From: Rhea pennata
Taxonomy: Eukaryota; Chordata; Aves; Rheiformes; Rheidae
NCBI RefSeq assembly: GCF_028389875.1
Contig: NC_084667.1
Location: forward strand, 58,320,570-58,384,569
Direction: 5' to 3'
DNA length: 64,000 bases
Both the position numbers and the translations under genes were made by a program. How positions within the stretch are numbered: the first letter of the stretch is position 1; each line of letters opens with the position of its first letter. Shown in pieces: positions 1-12,136 of the stretch. Under the pieces are notes generated by a model. That model was given only the letters and a program-made list of their open reading frames with translations. It made no database searches and had not been told where the DNA came from.

Positions 1-945
1 GTTCAGAACTGGTATAGTTTCAAAGAAACCACAAGGAGATGATAATCATTGGTGGCAAGTAGGCATTTCTTTATTTTGATTTCAGTTTAGTCTTTTACCT
101 AAGGCTTATTATTTAGATTGTTTTCCCATAAGTTTCTAAGCATAAAACTCAAATGTTTGATATTTTATAGACTTCTTTATTCAATGTGTTAAATACATAG
201 AATGGCTATGACTGAAGTCCCTTTTCATGCCTGCTGGAAGGGGGCAGTGGAAAACATCCAGAGTAGCATCAGAGCAGTTTACAAGAGCAAAAGAGATGAT
301 CTACCAGGTCATATCAATGCTACATTTAGCTTAGTATCTTAGCAGCAGCAATAGGAGGTGCTATTTAAGCTGAGCATACAAACCTGGCTGCTCTATGCAG
401 TGTCTTCTCCTCATATCTTCCAGTACAAATCTTTTCCTTAGCTGAATGGAAAAGATAATAAACAACTCTGCAGAAATGCTTCTATTACCTTGTTTTTCCC
501 CATTGAGTTGAAACTTCTTCAAACTGTGTAGGGCTTCTTGCTTCAGTCACAGATCTTGTGCCTAAAAGCAACTGAGTTACTGCAGGTAGTCTCTGGTACT
601 GATTTAGAATCCTTGACTCTCTTCTCCAGCTTTTTTTATTCCCCTGTAATAGGTGTTGGGATAAAAGTTTTAGAAAAATAATTATTCATAAAACTTATTC
701 GTCTACACTTCTGCCTAAGTGAACATTTTCAATTTACATGCATATACAATCTTTTCCTCGAGATGGGCATGATGAGTAGCTTGACTTTGAGGTTATAGGC
801 AAACTGCCCTTTGTGTACTTAAGCACTGTATTCCTTTGTGGGGGTATCCCAGAGCATCCCCAGAAATCTAGCTGTCAATGATAAAACTTGGACTATTGTT
901 TAGATAGGCCACCATTTGTCTTATGAATTAAAGTGCACGTGAGAT

Positions 946-949
<4 letters not shown>

Positions 950-979
<30 letters not shown>
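950..979. repeat. A-mononucleotide run (30 nt)
   Basis: Thirty uninterrupted A residues are visible. No LINE or SINE body directly precedes the run, so I treat it as a simple repeat rather than a retroposon tail. Confidence 0.95.
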
Positions 980-981
<2 letters not shown>

Positions 982-1166
982 GCCTCTTGGTCTGCATTGC
1001 ATACAGATTTTTTGTTATATGATTTAAATTTAAATTGCTACATAATGCAAATTCATCTCTTCCTTTTAGAAAACTGAAAATTCACCCCTTTGTTTGCAAG
1101 GTTCAACATTTTTGTTGAACAAAAGGTTTTCTTAAAATGCAGAATTAAAAGTGAGTTGTTGGGAGA

Positions 1167-2670
1167 TCATAGAGTCATAGAATCGGTAAGGTTGGAAGGA
1201 ACTGCTGGAGCTCATCTAGTCCAACCTCCCTGCTCAGCAGGGTCACCTAGAGCATGTTAGACAGGGCTGCATCCAGGCAGGCCTTGAGTATCTCCAGAGA
1301 AGGAGACTCCACAACCTCTCTGGGCAACCTATTCCAGTACTCCGTTACTCTCACAGTGAAGAAATTCCCCCTCATGCTCAGGTGGAACTTCCTGTGCTTC
1401 AGTTTGTGCCCATTGCCTCTTGTCCTGTCACACGGGACAACTGAAAAGAGTTTGGCCCCATCCCCTTGACACCCTCCCTTAAGGAACTTACACACATTGA
1501 TAAGATCCCCCCTCAGTCTTGTGTTCCCCAGGCTGAAGAGGCCCAGCTCTTGCAGCTGTTCCTCATAGGGTGGATGCTTGAGCCCTCTGATCATCTTTGT
1601 AGCCCTCCGCTGGACTCTCTCCAGTAGCTCCATGTCTCTCTTGCACTGGGGAGCCCAGAACTGGACACAGTACTCGAGATGAGGCCTCCCCAGGGCTGAG
1701 GAGAGGGGCAAGATCACCTCCCTCAATCTGCTGGCAACACTCTTCCCAATGTAGCCCACAGTACCATTGGCCTTCTTGGCCTCAAGGGCACATTGCTGGC
1801 TCATGGTCAACTTGTCATCCACCAGCACTCCCAGGTCTTTCTCTGCAGAGCTGCTGTCCAGCAGGTCAGCCCGCAGCTTGTACTGGTGCCTAGGGTTATT
1901 TTTCCCTAGATGCAGGACTCTGTACTTGCCCTTGTTGAACCTCATGAGGTTCCTCTCTGCCCAACTCTCCAGCCTGTCCAGGTCTCTCTGAATGGCAGCA
2001 CAGCCCTCTGTTGTATCAGCCACTCCTGCTAGCTTGGTATCATCAGCAAACTTGCTGAGGAGGCACTCTGTCCCTTCATCCAGGTCATTGATGAATAACT
2101 TGAACAGGAGGACCTAGTACTGAGCCCTGGGGGATGCCACTAGCTACAGGCCTCCAACTAGACTCCACGCCACTGATGACGACCCTCTGAGCTCTGCCTT
2201 TCAGCCAGTTCTCAATCCACCTCATTGTCCACTCGTCTAACCCACCCTTCCTGAGCTTATCTGGGAGGATGTTATGGGAGACAATGTCGAAAGCCTTGCT
2301 GAAGTCAAGGTACACAATGTCCGCTGCTCTGCCCTCATCTACCCAGCCAGTCATGCCATCATAGAAGGCTATCAGATTGGTTAAGCAGGATTTCCCCTTG
2401 GTGAATCCATGCTGGCTACTCCTGATCACCTTATCCTCCATATGTCTGGAGATGACATCTAGAATGAGCTGTTCCATCACCTTTCGAGGGATGGAGGTGA
2501 GGCTGACGGGCCTATAGTTGCCTGGGTCCTCCTTCTTGCCCTTCTTGAAGACTGGAGTGATGTTGGCTTTCTGCCAGTCCTTGGGCACCTCTCCAGTTCT
2601 CCAGGACCTTTCAAGATGATGGGGAGCGGCTTGGCAACAACATCCACCAGCTCCCTCAGTACCTGGAAAA
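1167..2670 (-). mobile_element. CR1 LINE, 5'-truncated, antisense to TECPR2
   Basis: CR1 is the dominant non-LTR retrotransposon of birds and other sauropsids. The + strand begins with the reverse complement of a CR1 3' end (ATAGAATC, GGTTGGAAGG, TCATCTAGTCCAACC). The - strand then carries the CR1 reverse transcriptase in order: KAFD in the finger/palm region, GIPQGSVLG, the catalytic FADD box at 2050-2039, and the C-terminal [15 protein letters not shown] and YWNRLP motifs. The 5' end, near 2660-2670, is lost, as in most CR1 copies; the edge is approximate. The terminal ATTCTATGA-type repeat is reduced to about two units (1168-1182). The element lies within a TECPR2 intron, opposite to the gene. 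I did not assign a subfamily. Confidence 0.95.
1247..2665 (-). pseudogene. CR1 ORF2 reverse transcriptase remnant (frameshifted)
   Basis: Two overlapping open frames cover the C-terminal part of the CR1 polyprotein. The upstream frame (about 2665 down to 2085) reads through the finger and palm motifs to GIPQGSVLG, then terminates. The downstream frame (about 2112 down to 1247) resumes at the LFINDLDEG-like segment, includes the FADD catalytic box and ends with the conserved C-terminal domain. A small indel near 2105-2115 separates them. The endonuclease and ORF1 are absent through truncation, so the copy cannot move by itself. Only one clear frame break in about 1.4 kb suggests it is not very old. 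Confidence 0.85.
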
Positions 2671-2886
2671 CCCGAATGTATAATATAGAATGTATAATAT
2701 AGAAACCTGATGTTTAGTGTTATTTGGTTCTGGTTTATTATCAAGGCTCTTACTTGTTCAAAATATACAATTTTTATCTTTTCTTTCCTACACTTAGACA
2801 GGCACACACGCACACACACACAAACAAATAAAAAATAATTTCATGGATGATTCCACAGTTCACCAGAAGTATAATCTAATTATTCA

Positions 2887-2895
2887 CTTTTTCCT

Positions 2896-2926
<31 letters not shown>

Positions 2927-2953
2927 TTTTTTTTTTTTTTTCTTTCTTTCCTT
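2887..2953 (+). repeat. TECPR2: 67-nt pure pyrimidine tract, (CT)n then Tn, at a TECPR2 acceptor
   Basis: There are no purines from 2887 to 2953: TTCC, a (CT)n run to about 2917, a T run to 2940, then CTTTC units up to the TTAG acceptor. It is both a microsatellite and the polypyrimidine tract of the next exon. With this tract, the nearest branch-point-like sequence is TCTAAT at about 2875-2880, roughly 75 nt from the acceptor, which is far for a vertebrate branch point. Confidence 0.9.
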
Positions 2954-2955
2954 AG

Positions 2956-3196
2956 GTAAGCATCACCGATTATGTAGTGTTTGATCAGTGCAGCCTGTTC
3001 CAGACAATTATCCAGGCAACTCATACAGTGGCAACAGCAGCTCAGGCACCTGTAGAGAAGGTGGCTGACAAACTTCGAATGGCATTTTGGTCACAGCAGC
3101 TTCAGTGTCAACCCAGTCTCCTTGGAGTTAATGGCAGTGGAGTCTGGATCTCTTCAGGCAAAAATGAATTTCATGTGGCAAAAGGAAACTTAATAG
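2956..3196 (+). CDS. TECPR2: TECPR2 exon A (241 nt, phase 0 to 1)
   Basis: The acceptor is CCTTAG at 2950-2955 and the donor is ATAG|GTTGGT at 3197, a weak donor. It encodes 80 residues plus one base. It starts V-S-I-T-D-Y-V-V-F-D and includes the strongly conserved V-E-K-V-A-D-K-L-R-M-A-F-W segment that leads into the first tectonin blade (W-I-S-S-G). The first six exon bases are GTAAGC, a donor-like sequence directly after the acceptor AG. Confidence 0.95.
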
Positions 3197-4594
3197 GTTG
3201 GTGTACTTCTACATCTAATTTTTAGGTTAAGAAAAGTACAGGACTGCATCTCTGTCACTGCAAAACTTATTCATGGTGACTTGTAGTCACAACAACCTCA
3301 ACCAAACAATTTCATGTTTAAAAATTAAATTTAGTGTTTTTTTTTGTTTGTTTGTTTTTTGTTTTTTAGCATTTGGTCTGAATACCTTCCCTTTTAAAGG
3401 AAAGTATTTTGAAAGAAAAGTTTATTGTCTAAGGGTAACAGTTGTAAGATAATTTTCTTCCCCCCAAACAGCTACTGAAAGATTTTCATAGATGCAGATG
3501 ACAATTTTTTTGTTCCTTAAAAATGGAAGAATATTCTAAATAATAAAGTGTTCTAATAGAAAATTAAGTTTCATGCTTATGTTGCTCTGTTCTTTTTTTT
3601 CCAGGCACTTACTGGAATAATATTGTGCCTCGTGGTACTGCTTCTGCCACAAAATGGATTTTTGTGTTGGCTTCCACAGCTTCATCTAAAGAAGGTTAGT
3701 GAATCAGTGCAGGCATGTAATGTCTTACTTAAGAGGGGAACTGGTGGTGCAAGTAATTTAGTGATATGCTGTCAGGTTTTTGGTGCCTTTGTTGTAAATA
3801 GGGATCGTAAGTATATGAAGTAAGGTCACAACACATCTGATAGAGGTTTAAAAAAATTGGTAGAACACCAAGAAATAGCTATAGGAGAAAGATGTTTTGC
3901 TTTTTTTGATTGGCCTTACTGACTAGCCTTTTCAAAGGGATATTTAGAGGTAATATATCCCCCCAAATGGAGAGATGCCAGGCAGTTAACATAAAAGCAT
4001 ATATAGAAAGTGTATATACCAAGGAATGAAAAAGACTAAGTCCTCCATCAGAGTCTGAGAGAGAGGGTAAAATTTGAATGTTCCAGAGATCCTGTGGTTG
4101 ATAAATTGTACCAGTGTGAGGAGCAAGACACTTCCCATAAAATACAGAATGATTTGCTAGTCACCAGGAGATGATTAAATGAGGAGAAATCTAGACATGT
4201 GTATCTAGTTACCTTTTCACCATTCATTTACTATTTAACATCCCTGATTTTGTAGCAGTTCTGTCCACCAGTGCCAAATTCTATATGGATTTTCCAATTT
4301 GTTCCTCCTGCTGTTGCATCCAAACTGCTAAAAGCTGAAAAAAACAGTTCCTAAAAGAAAGGGTAGAGACCTGTGGTTTTGTGGAATCACTGAAGTTCTC
4401 AAAAGATAACTTCTCATAGCCCTTTAAATTGTTTCTATTATCACAGGATTGTTGCAATGTGATGTAAAATAAGATCGGATGACCTGAGAGGGACATTTGA
4501 ATGTCTTTCACTTTGGCCTCTAATAAACTGAACCTTACTGTAGTCTTTTGTCAGGGGAACATTAAAGTTATGTTGCAGAAGTGGAAAAATATTT

Positions 4595-4625
<31 letters not shown>

Positions 4626-7600
4626 CTGCAATGCTATTGTAATGGTCCTGGATATGGATCTTGCACTTCCTGGCTGCTGAGTCTGTGGGTTTTTTTCCTC
4701 CTGTACCCATCTTCTTTCTTTGTCTGTCTCTTGGTTATATTTATTTTTTCGAAGAGAATGAAAAGTAGATTTTAACGTTTTATTTGTGCATTCTCAAATC
4801 AATGGAAAAACTTTTGTAATGGCTTGACTGGGATTTGCTCCAAGTTCAGCCTCTTGTGAACGGAAGTAGCCTGTTGTTTGCATTTTAACATAGTTTTAAA
4901 AAGATGTAAACTTTTGTGGTTCTAACAGTGAGTTATTTTCTAAGACAAGGACTTGCATCATCTTTAGTCTCAGCAGAGACATGGAACAATGCGGTTATGA
5001 GTTAGTGGGGTTTTTTTTCCTTAGAAAAGTGAGTAGTGCTAGTGGGAGAATTGAGCTGAGTGTCTGGTAAACTTCTTGTTTGCTAGTGTTAAACCGAAGG
5101 GGATGATTGATCTGAAGCTTTAGCTGCTGCTGTCTGTAGTCTAACAGGATGATGCAACTTGAAAGCAGCAGTGGATGTAGTTAATAAGCTCGATTATGAG
5201 CTGGTATAACAGGAGAGCAGGCATATCATTTGCCTTGCCACCTTTGGTGTGGAGTGATCTCCCACAGAGAAGTGGGCAGTGCTTTAGGAGCAGTAACTTC
5301 TTAAATTGCCCCAATGTGAATTACCAGAACTCATAACGTGAAATTTTGGAGCATGCTTTGCTGGAATGCCTCTATCAAATGCACTTTTCCTGTCAGTGCA
5401 ATTATTGGAGCAGATTAGCACAATTTATTGGCAAAATTGTGATCACATTGGGGAATTCTGCTGTTCCATTATTTAGTGCAATTTCAAACTATTATAACCA
5501 AGTATACTGGCTTTATTGGCAAAAATGTGTGATTAAGAGCTGAAAAGGAATGTAGTCTTTCAAAGGCAATTTCAGGATAAAGAAGGACAAAGAAGACTGG
5601 AAAGGGAGGGGATAAGCAGTAGACTATGACATATATCTTTTTCCCTTGATGTTAATTTCTTCAAAGAAAATCACTTACCACTTTCTCCATTTGAAGAGGG
5701 AATACTTAGGTGCCTAAACAAGGCCTTAGGATGCTTATTTGGACTTGGATGTATTCTTAAGATTTTCAAGAAGATTTAATTTTGTCCTTAAATGTGCTGA
5801 TCACTTTTTCAGAGGAAGCAGAATATGTAGGCTTTCTCAGAGTAAATTAAGAATGATTGTAATAACAGAAATGTCCTTTCCATAGGAAGCTTTCTGTGGC
5901 TGTGCCAAAGCAGCAAGGATCTGTTTTGTGTCAGTGATCAGAATCCTCAGTTTCGTCCTTCTACAGTGCAGCTGCCAGCAGAGGCTGAAATGGTACACTA
6001 TTCCGCCTGCCAGGATGCCATTTGGGGCTTGGATAGTCTTGGGCAGATATTTATCAGAACGCTTTCACCCAGCTGTCCAACAGGGATGCACTGGACAAAA
6101 CTGGATCTCTCTCAACTAGGTATGACATTTTTATTGAGCTAAATATCTCTTAACAGATGATCAATATTTCCTTCAGCAGCAGCTTTGGATCTGGAATATT
6201 ACTGGATTAAATAGTACCTTACAATAATGGGCATCACTGTAGAGTGTTGAAAAATATCAGGAACAGCTATTGCTTTCAGGCTGTTTCATTTAGTCATTTA
6301 CAGGAGACATGTCCACTGTTCATGTGATTATAGGCAGAGGTCCTTCTTACAGTTAGTCAGTCTGAGACAGTTCAACCTGAAACAGTGCTATGCAGATTAT
6401 ACCATTAGCTTTAACTATACTAACTCTTGTTCTACAAGCTGTGTAACTGTCATTATGTGACCCTAGGCTGTTTCATACACAAGGCCCTGAATTTTGTGTG
6501 TGAGCCTCTCAAGGAAAAATTATGCTCCAAGAACTGTATCATCCGTAGGTGATGCAGCTGATGACACTCTTACATTCAGATTGATATGGATCCAACAATT
6601 CAGCATAATGTTAAGAATGTGCTGCTGATCAACTTGTCTTTTTATTTGGGTAGGCATTCAAGTCCAAGGTTGTTGAAAGTGTTTTGACCATTAAAATAGC
6701 CTCATGGTTTGGCTGTTTTCATCAGAGATAGGGATAATCTGGCTATTTGCCAGTCTAGCAAGTAATATTGTAGTTAGGCTTATTACTTAGACTTTGTCTC
6801 CATGATAAGCTGCATTCATGTTTTAAGAAGAAGTGAATAAAATGGGAATATGCAACATTCTTGTATGATTAAAAAAAAAGAAACTGTTTCACAGTTTTTC
6901 CATTTTACTGGTAGTGTTCATGATTTATCTCAAAACAAACAAGCAATTTTTTTTCTTTAGGATTAAGCAGAGGCAGGTATAGCTGGCAAACTTTAAATCT
7001 TACATTAGTATTATACAATTTGCAATACTGTATGTAAAGCTTTATAATGTCTTTAAAAATAATTTGTTTACAAGTTATGCATAGGGTTATTTTGAAGTTA
7101 TTAGTTATGAAGTTATATAGTTATATATAGGGTTATTGTGAAGTTGTTATGAAAATATACCAGGTTTTCCAGACCTAATGTGTTGGTTCAGAATCAATAA
7201 CCTGCTGTAGTTTAAGCTATCCTTGGTGTCTCTGACCTTCACTGACCTGTAAGATAGGCTTGTCCATATTCTCCTTCTCATCTGATTTAATAGGGCTTGA
7301 AACTATTCTCAAGATACCATTGATTTCCAGCAGTTTAGGTGGTAACCATGAAACTGAATTAATAAATAATTTCTTGCTATTATGTATTTTTATCTGAAAA
7401 TCTCAAATATTTATAAAGGAAATCAGTGTAATTGGTGCTAGTTGATTTTAATACTTTGGCTTGTAAACTTTGGCAATTCAAGGGTTCAAGCCTTGCATTC
7501 AGCTGTTTTTGTTAGCTGTTGCTCCCTCTGGTGGTACTGCAGACACCTGGGCTCAGGAAACACTTCAAATGCCCCACTTTACCTGTCATTGCAGATTGAT

Positions 7601-10600
7601 AATAAAGTATGAACATTTTTAGCCTATTTTCCTCAATTAAATGCATTTAGTAGATCACTACTGACAAGATAGTACATATTCACAATTGCAATATTAGACC
7701 CTTTATTTGCTTTGATGTAGCTGAAGAAGTTGGAGAACTGTTGTTGCTGGTCAAGTGTACGTTTAACTTTACTCCTGAACATTAAAGCTGTCAGTTGTCT
7801 GGTTAAAAGAAATGAACAAGTTGCTGTAAAAAGAAATTCAGGACTCTATTATGCAAGTGAATGAGTTGCCAGCATTAATGTTGAAGTAATCATAATACGT
7901 TGGTGGTATCTTCCTCTTGCCTTTACGCTATGTACTGGCAGTAGTATCTAGTAAATTATTTTGATTAGCGTTCCACTATCTGCATCAAGGTTTCTAAACA
8001 CAGTAGAATGACCCTTAGGTTTCAACAGTAAACGGTGTCTCTGAATCGCACTATTTTTTCTAATCAGTGGATGAATGCATGACCTTCTCCTGAGGTAAAA
8101 ACAGTAAGTGGGAGCCCAAAACATTTACATAAGGGCTGCATTTTGAATATCAAATTGTACTGTAGACGTAAATAATATCTGCTATGCCGAGTAGGTGATA
8201 TGTGATTCCATGTTTGAGTGCTCTGATGCTTACTTGGATCAAAAGGTTTCAACAGCTGAGACATCATCTGACAAGGCCGTTACTACTAGTCATACTTTGT
8301 TACAAGGAATAATAAGATTTTAAATAAAACTTTGACTTTAGCTAAATGTGAAACCTCTACCTACAATAGAAAGTTGTATTCTAGACATTCTTATACCAAG
8401 AAGTAGAAATTTTTGTATATAATTTTGTTGTTTAAGGAGCAGCTAAATAAAAGGGAATTTAGAGGTGAGATAAGTTGATTCAAATTCCTTGGAATCAAAG
8501 TTAAATAACTGTACTTAATGAGATGTTTACTGTTAAAAATAACTGAAAGTGGCCCTGTTTTGCCCCTGATTCTGTCCAAGTCTTACCGAGCATTATGACA
8601 TCCAAGGCCTTAATGACAGGGAATATTGCCTTCTGCAGAAATAAAAGCCTTAAACTTGTGCTCTTTGGAATTAAATTGCATCTCCCCTTTAAGGAGTGCC
8701 CTGTATGATGCGCTTTACAAAGATTTGTTGCTAGATTTCACATCACTGAAGAGAAAACTGTTACCGAGAATGGGATATCCCAAGCAGCACTGGCATGTTC
8801 AGTAACCAGCTAAACCTATTTTTAAAGTCCTTAGCTTGGCGTCTGACCAGAGCATTCTTTCTGCAGTGTATCTTTACTGGTTGGTCTCTCTTTTTGTATA
8901 ACATGTTTTTCATTGCTTGGCATTGTGTTGTCCCAGCACTAGGGGAGGAAAAATAAAATGTTAAATGTGTTACATCACATAACTATTTTTAAATGAATAT
9001 GAAGGAGTAAGAGTTCAAGATAGCAGTTAACTAGAAGTTCATTTTAGTTTAAAATATCAGGTATGCTTTTTACCGTCTTTGTAAACTTATTAATAACAAA
9101 ATTGATAGCTGTGATTGGGTATGCAAAAGAATAAAACAATTTCTAAAATATGCTTATTTGGAATCTCTATTTTTGCTGTGCTAACTTAGGGTTAAAATGC
9201 TGCTGCAGTTTTGCAATAGGCATAATAAAAAATACGGAGAGTTTTGGAATATAAATTCCTTTGAAAATCGGCTCTTTTATTTACAGATGTAGCAATGGTA
9301 TGTTAATATTGAAATGTTAATACATATGCTCTCATATTTTTAAAGCGTTGGTCGCATGAGGAGTGTTCATTGCTGAATGTATTTATAGATCAACACCATT
9401 AAATTCCTATAAGCGTGACCAGCTATAGAGAAAAGTTCACATTAGGCCATGTGAAGTTTTGTCTAGGCACTGATAACATTTGTCACAGAATTTTTCCCCT
9501 GCTTGAACTCGGTTATTTTAATAGCATAATTTTTAGTGTGCTTTATAAATGACAGGATCTTATGACTAAAATATTTATTTTTAGATTAGAAAGAAAAATA
9601 CCTCACATACACAAGCTCTTGGTTTTATTTGTGTATCCAGTGTTCTTTTTCTCTCACAAATCATATTAACTATTAAAAACTTTTATGTGTCATTATTAGT
9701 TAACTTGGAAGAAAAAAAGCAAACTGCTGATAGTCTCTTTGTCATTAGGTGCTGTAAAATTGATCAGCTTGGCATGTGGAAATCAGCATGTTTGGGCCTG
9801 TGACACCAGTGGTGGCATTTATTTCCGTGTAGGAACTCAACCTCTTAACCCAAGTTTGATGCTTCCTGCGTGGATAATGATTGAGCCACCTATACAGGTA
9901 AAATGTTGATTATAATTCTTTATAATGCAGTGGTTTAGTGCTATGCATTTGAAAGGGAAGAATTTTAACACCCAGGGAAAAAACAGAAGGGGTGGATTTC
10001 AGCCTGTGTAACTTAAAATTTTGCTCCTTGTCTTCAAATTCAACAGAACTTCTTAAAAAAAGAAAAAAAAAAGAAAGAAAAAAAAGAAAGTATAATTTAT
10101 TCTGAGTATACTTCCTTATCACCATAAATCTTCCCTAATTCATCTAATAATTACAAGTATTTTTGCTTAATTTTTGCAAAGCTCAAGAATTTTTTCTTTC
10201 CATCCTTAATGAGAGCTTACACTTTTAGACTTCTAATAACACAGCAACTTTACACACATGTAATAGAAGGCAGACTTGAACCATATATTGAATATCTGTT
10301 TGTATGCCAGCCAAGAAGCTAGGCTGGCAAACAGTACAAAGCAGAGGGTGTGGGAAGGCTCTACTCACATGGCTTTGCACTGAAATGCCTCCTTTCCTTT
10401 TCCTTTATCCTCACCCTTGCAAATCTGGGATTCTTGCCAGGGTGCTGTGCCTGTTCAGGGACTTTACTTATCATCCAGTGGTTAGTAAGTGTGCAGAACA
10501 AATGCAGCTCTACTCCTCCCTTGTTCCTGGAATGGACTTTATTTTATTTATTTTTTTTCCCTGTCTACCTACTGAGAGGATCAGAGTGGAAGGAAGCCTC

Positions 10601-12099
10601 CTAGACTATCCTAAGAGCATCTTTTCTGAATATAGAATACAGACAGAATATATTTCTCCAGTATCTGGCTCCTTAAACTTCGGTGTTTGCTTTCATTGCT
10701 GCTCTACTACTTTGCAAGTTAAACGATAAAATGAGCATAATTTCTGTGTCATAGGTTGGGACAGCTGTAACAGAACTGACCTCTGACTATCAATTTCATT
10801 CTTTGCTCCTTGACATGAAATTATTTGAACTGCCTTCTGATCCAAAATAGTAGCAGTGGATGTGTTTGCATACTCGATTTACATTTTACAATGCTACAGA
10901 ACTTCTCTTGAAGATTTTGAAACATACTGAACTTTTGAAAAGTCGTACTAAGAAATAAAAGTAAATCGCTGGCAGTGGAGTTGCGATAGTTTGGTTTTAA
11001 TCATTCTATTAATAATTCTTATTATTACCCATCCTTTAATTTGCTTTGACACGGTTTATGCTATGTCCCTGTCTCTTCAGAAAAACAGAAGTATTATAAA
11101 TATTTGTGAATGATTCAGTCTTTTTATGTTTGAAGAAGGAAATCAAAACTGCCTTTCAGCTGCTTCAGAAGCATTTTCAAATCACATAATATCTACAGTT
11201 GGTTTAAAATTTCATTTCCTAGTGAATGTCAAAACCAGTATGACTTGCCATATCCCAGATCTCATGACTCCTGAGAAGCTTGTGAGTAGCTACAGACTCT
11301 GCTTTAATAGTGGAACTTCTTGTTAAAGGAGTGCTGCAGTTGCACAGCATCTAGCATATTACATAACTTCACAAGTGTATTCAGAGACAGTGGTTTCATT
11401 TAGATTTTATGCTGACGTCAACTAATATAAGTTCAGTCTTTGATTTTTAAAAGAGGTAAATTTAATGTTATCCAAGCTAAAACTATTCTCATGTTACTCT
11501 TCCCTTTGTTACTCATGATTGCGGTGTCTCTTCATAGTAAAAATTGCGTTTTGTGTTTCATGCTGTCTCCTTTCTCCTTTATTTTATCCAATATTTTAAA
11601 AGTGATTGATATCGTTACAACATTTTGAACAGTAGTAATTGATAGGTAGATATCTTCTGCACTTGAGCCATTCTGTTCTGCAGTTTAAAAGTCAAAATAA
11701 GTTTGAGCAGCTTTTTGGAAGCTGCTTTAACAGCGTTGACAAAGCTGATCAAAGTCTTTGAAATGATTCTAGTACAAAAAACAGGCAGTGTTTCTCAATC
11801 CATTGTTAATATACAGTACAAAACTATTATGCTATAGCGTGTCTCAATGTGTATTACATTTAATTCCAAAGAATGATCAAGCAGTATAAATATTATGTAT
11901 ATAACTATTATAAAGTATGTGTGTATATTTATAAAGATTTCATGCTTTTCAGATTTCTATCCCAAAGAAATTATTAAAAAATAAATATAAAAATTAATAT
12001 ACTTAGTAAAATTTATTTGAATGGTTGTGGAGTGAAAGCTGATCAAAAGTTTAAAATTCAATTGAAAAATTGCTTTGAAATATCCCTAAATGCCAAATG

Positions 12100-12136
<37 letters not shown>

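Larger units (their letters stand above)
1..2955 (+). other. TECPR2: TECPR2 intron (3' part) at the left edge of the window
   Basis: This is the end of the intron that precedes the first TECPR2 exon in the window. I looked for an upstream coding exon and saw none with a plausible frame and splice sites. It carries a 30-nt A run, a 5'-truncated antisense CR1 element, a short CA-rich stretch near 2805-2822 and a long pyrimidine tract that ends at the acceptor. The rest, about 1-940 and 980-1160, is AT-rich with no feature I recognise. Confidence 0.75.

Noticed and set aside
2977-3225. An independent 82-residue protein starting at 2977
   Set aside because: The start is GTG inside TECPR2 exon A and the tail runs into the intron. 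The frame is explained fully by TECPR2.
10304-10729. A 141-codon open frame in the 11.3-kb TECPR2 intron
   Set aside because: There is no recognised domain or splice signal, and its position in an AT-rich intron suggests chance.
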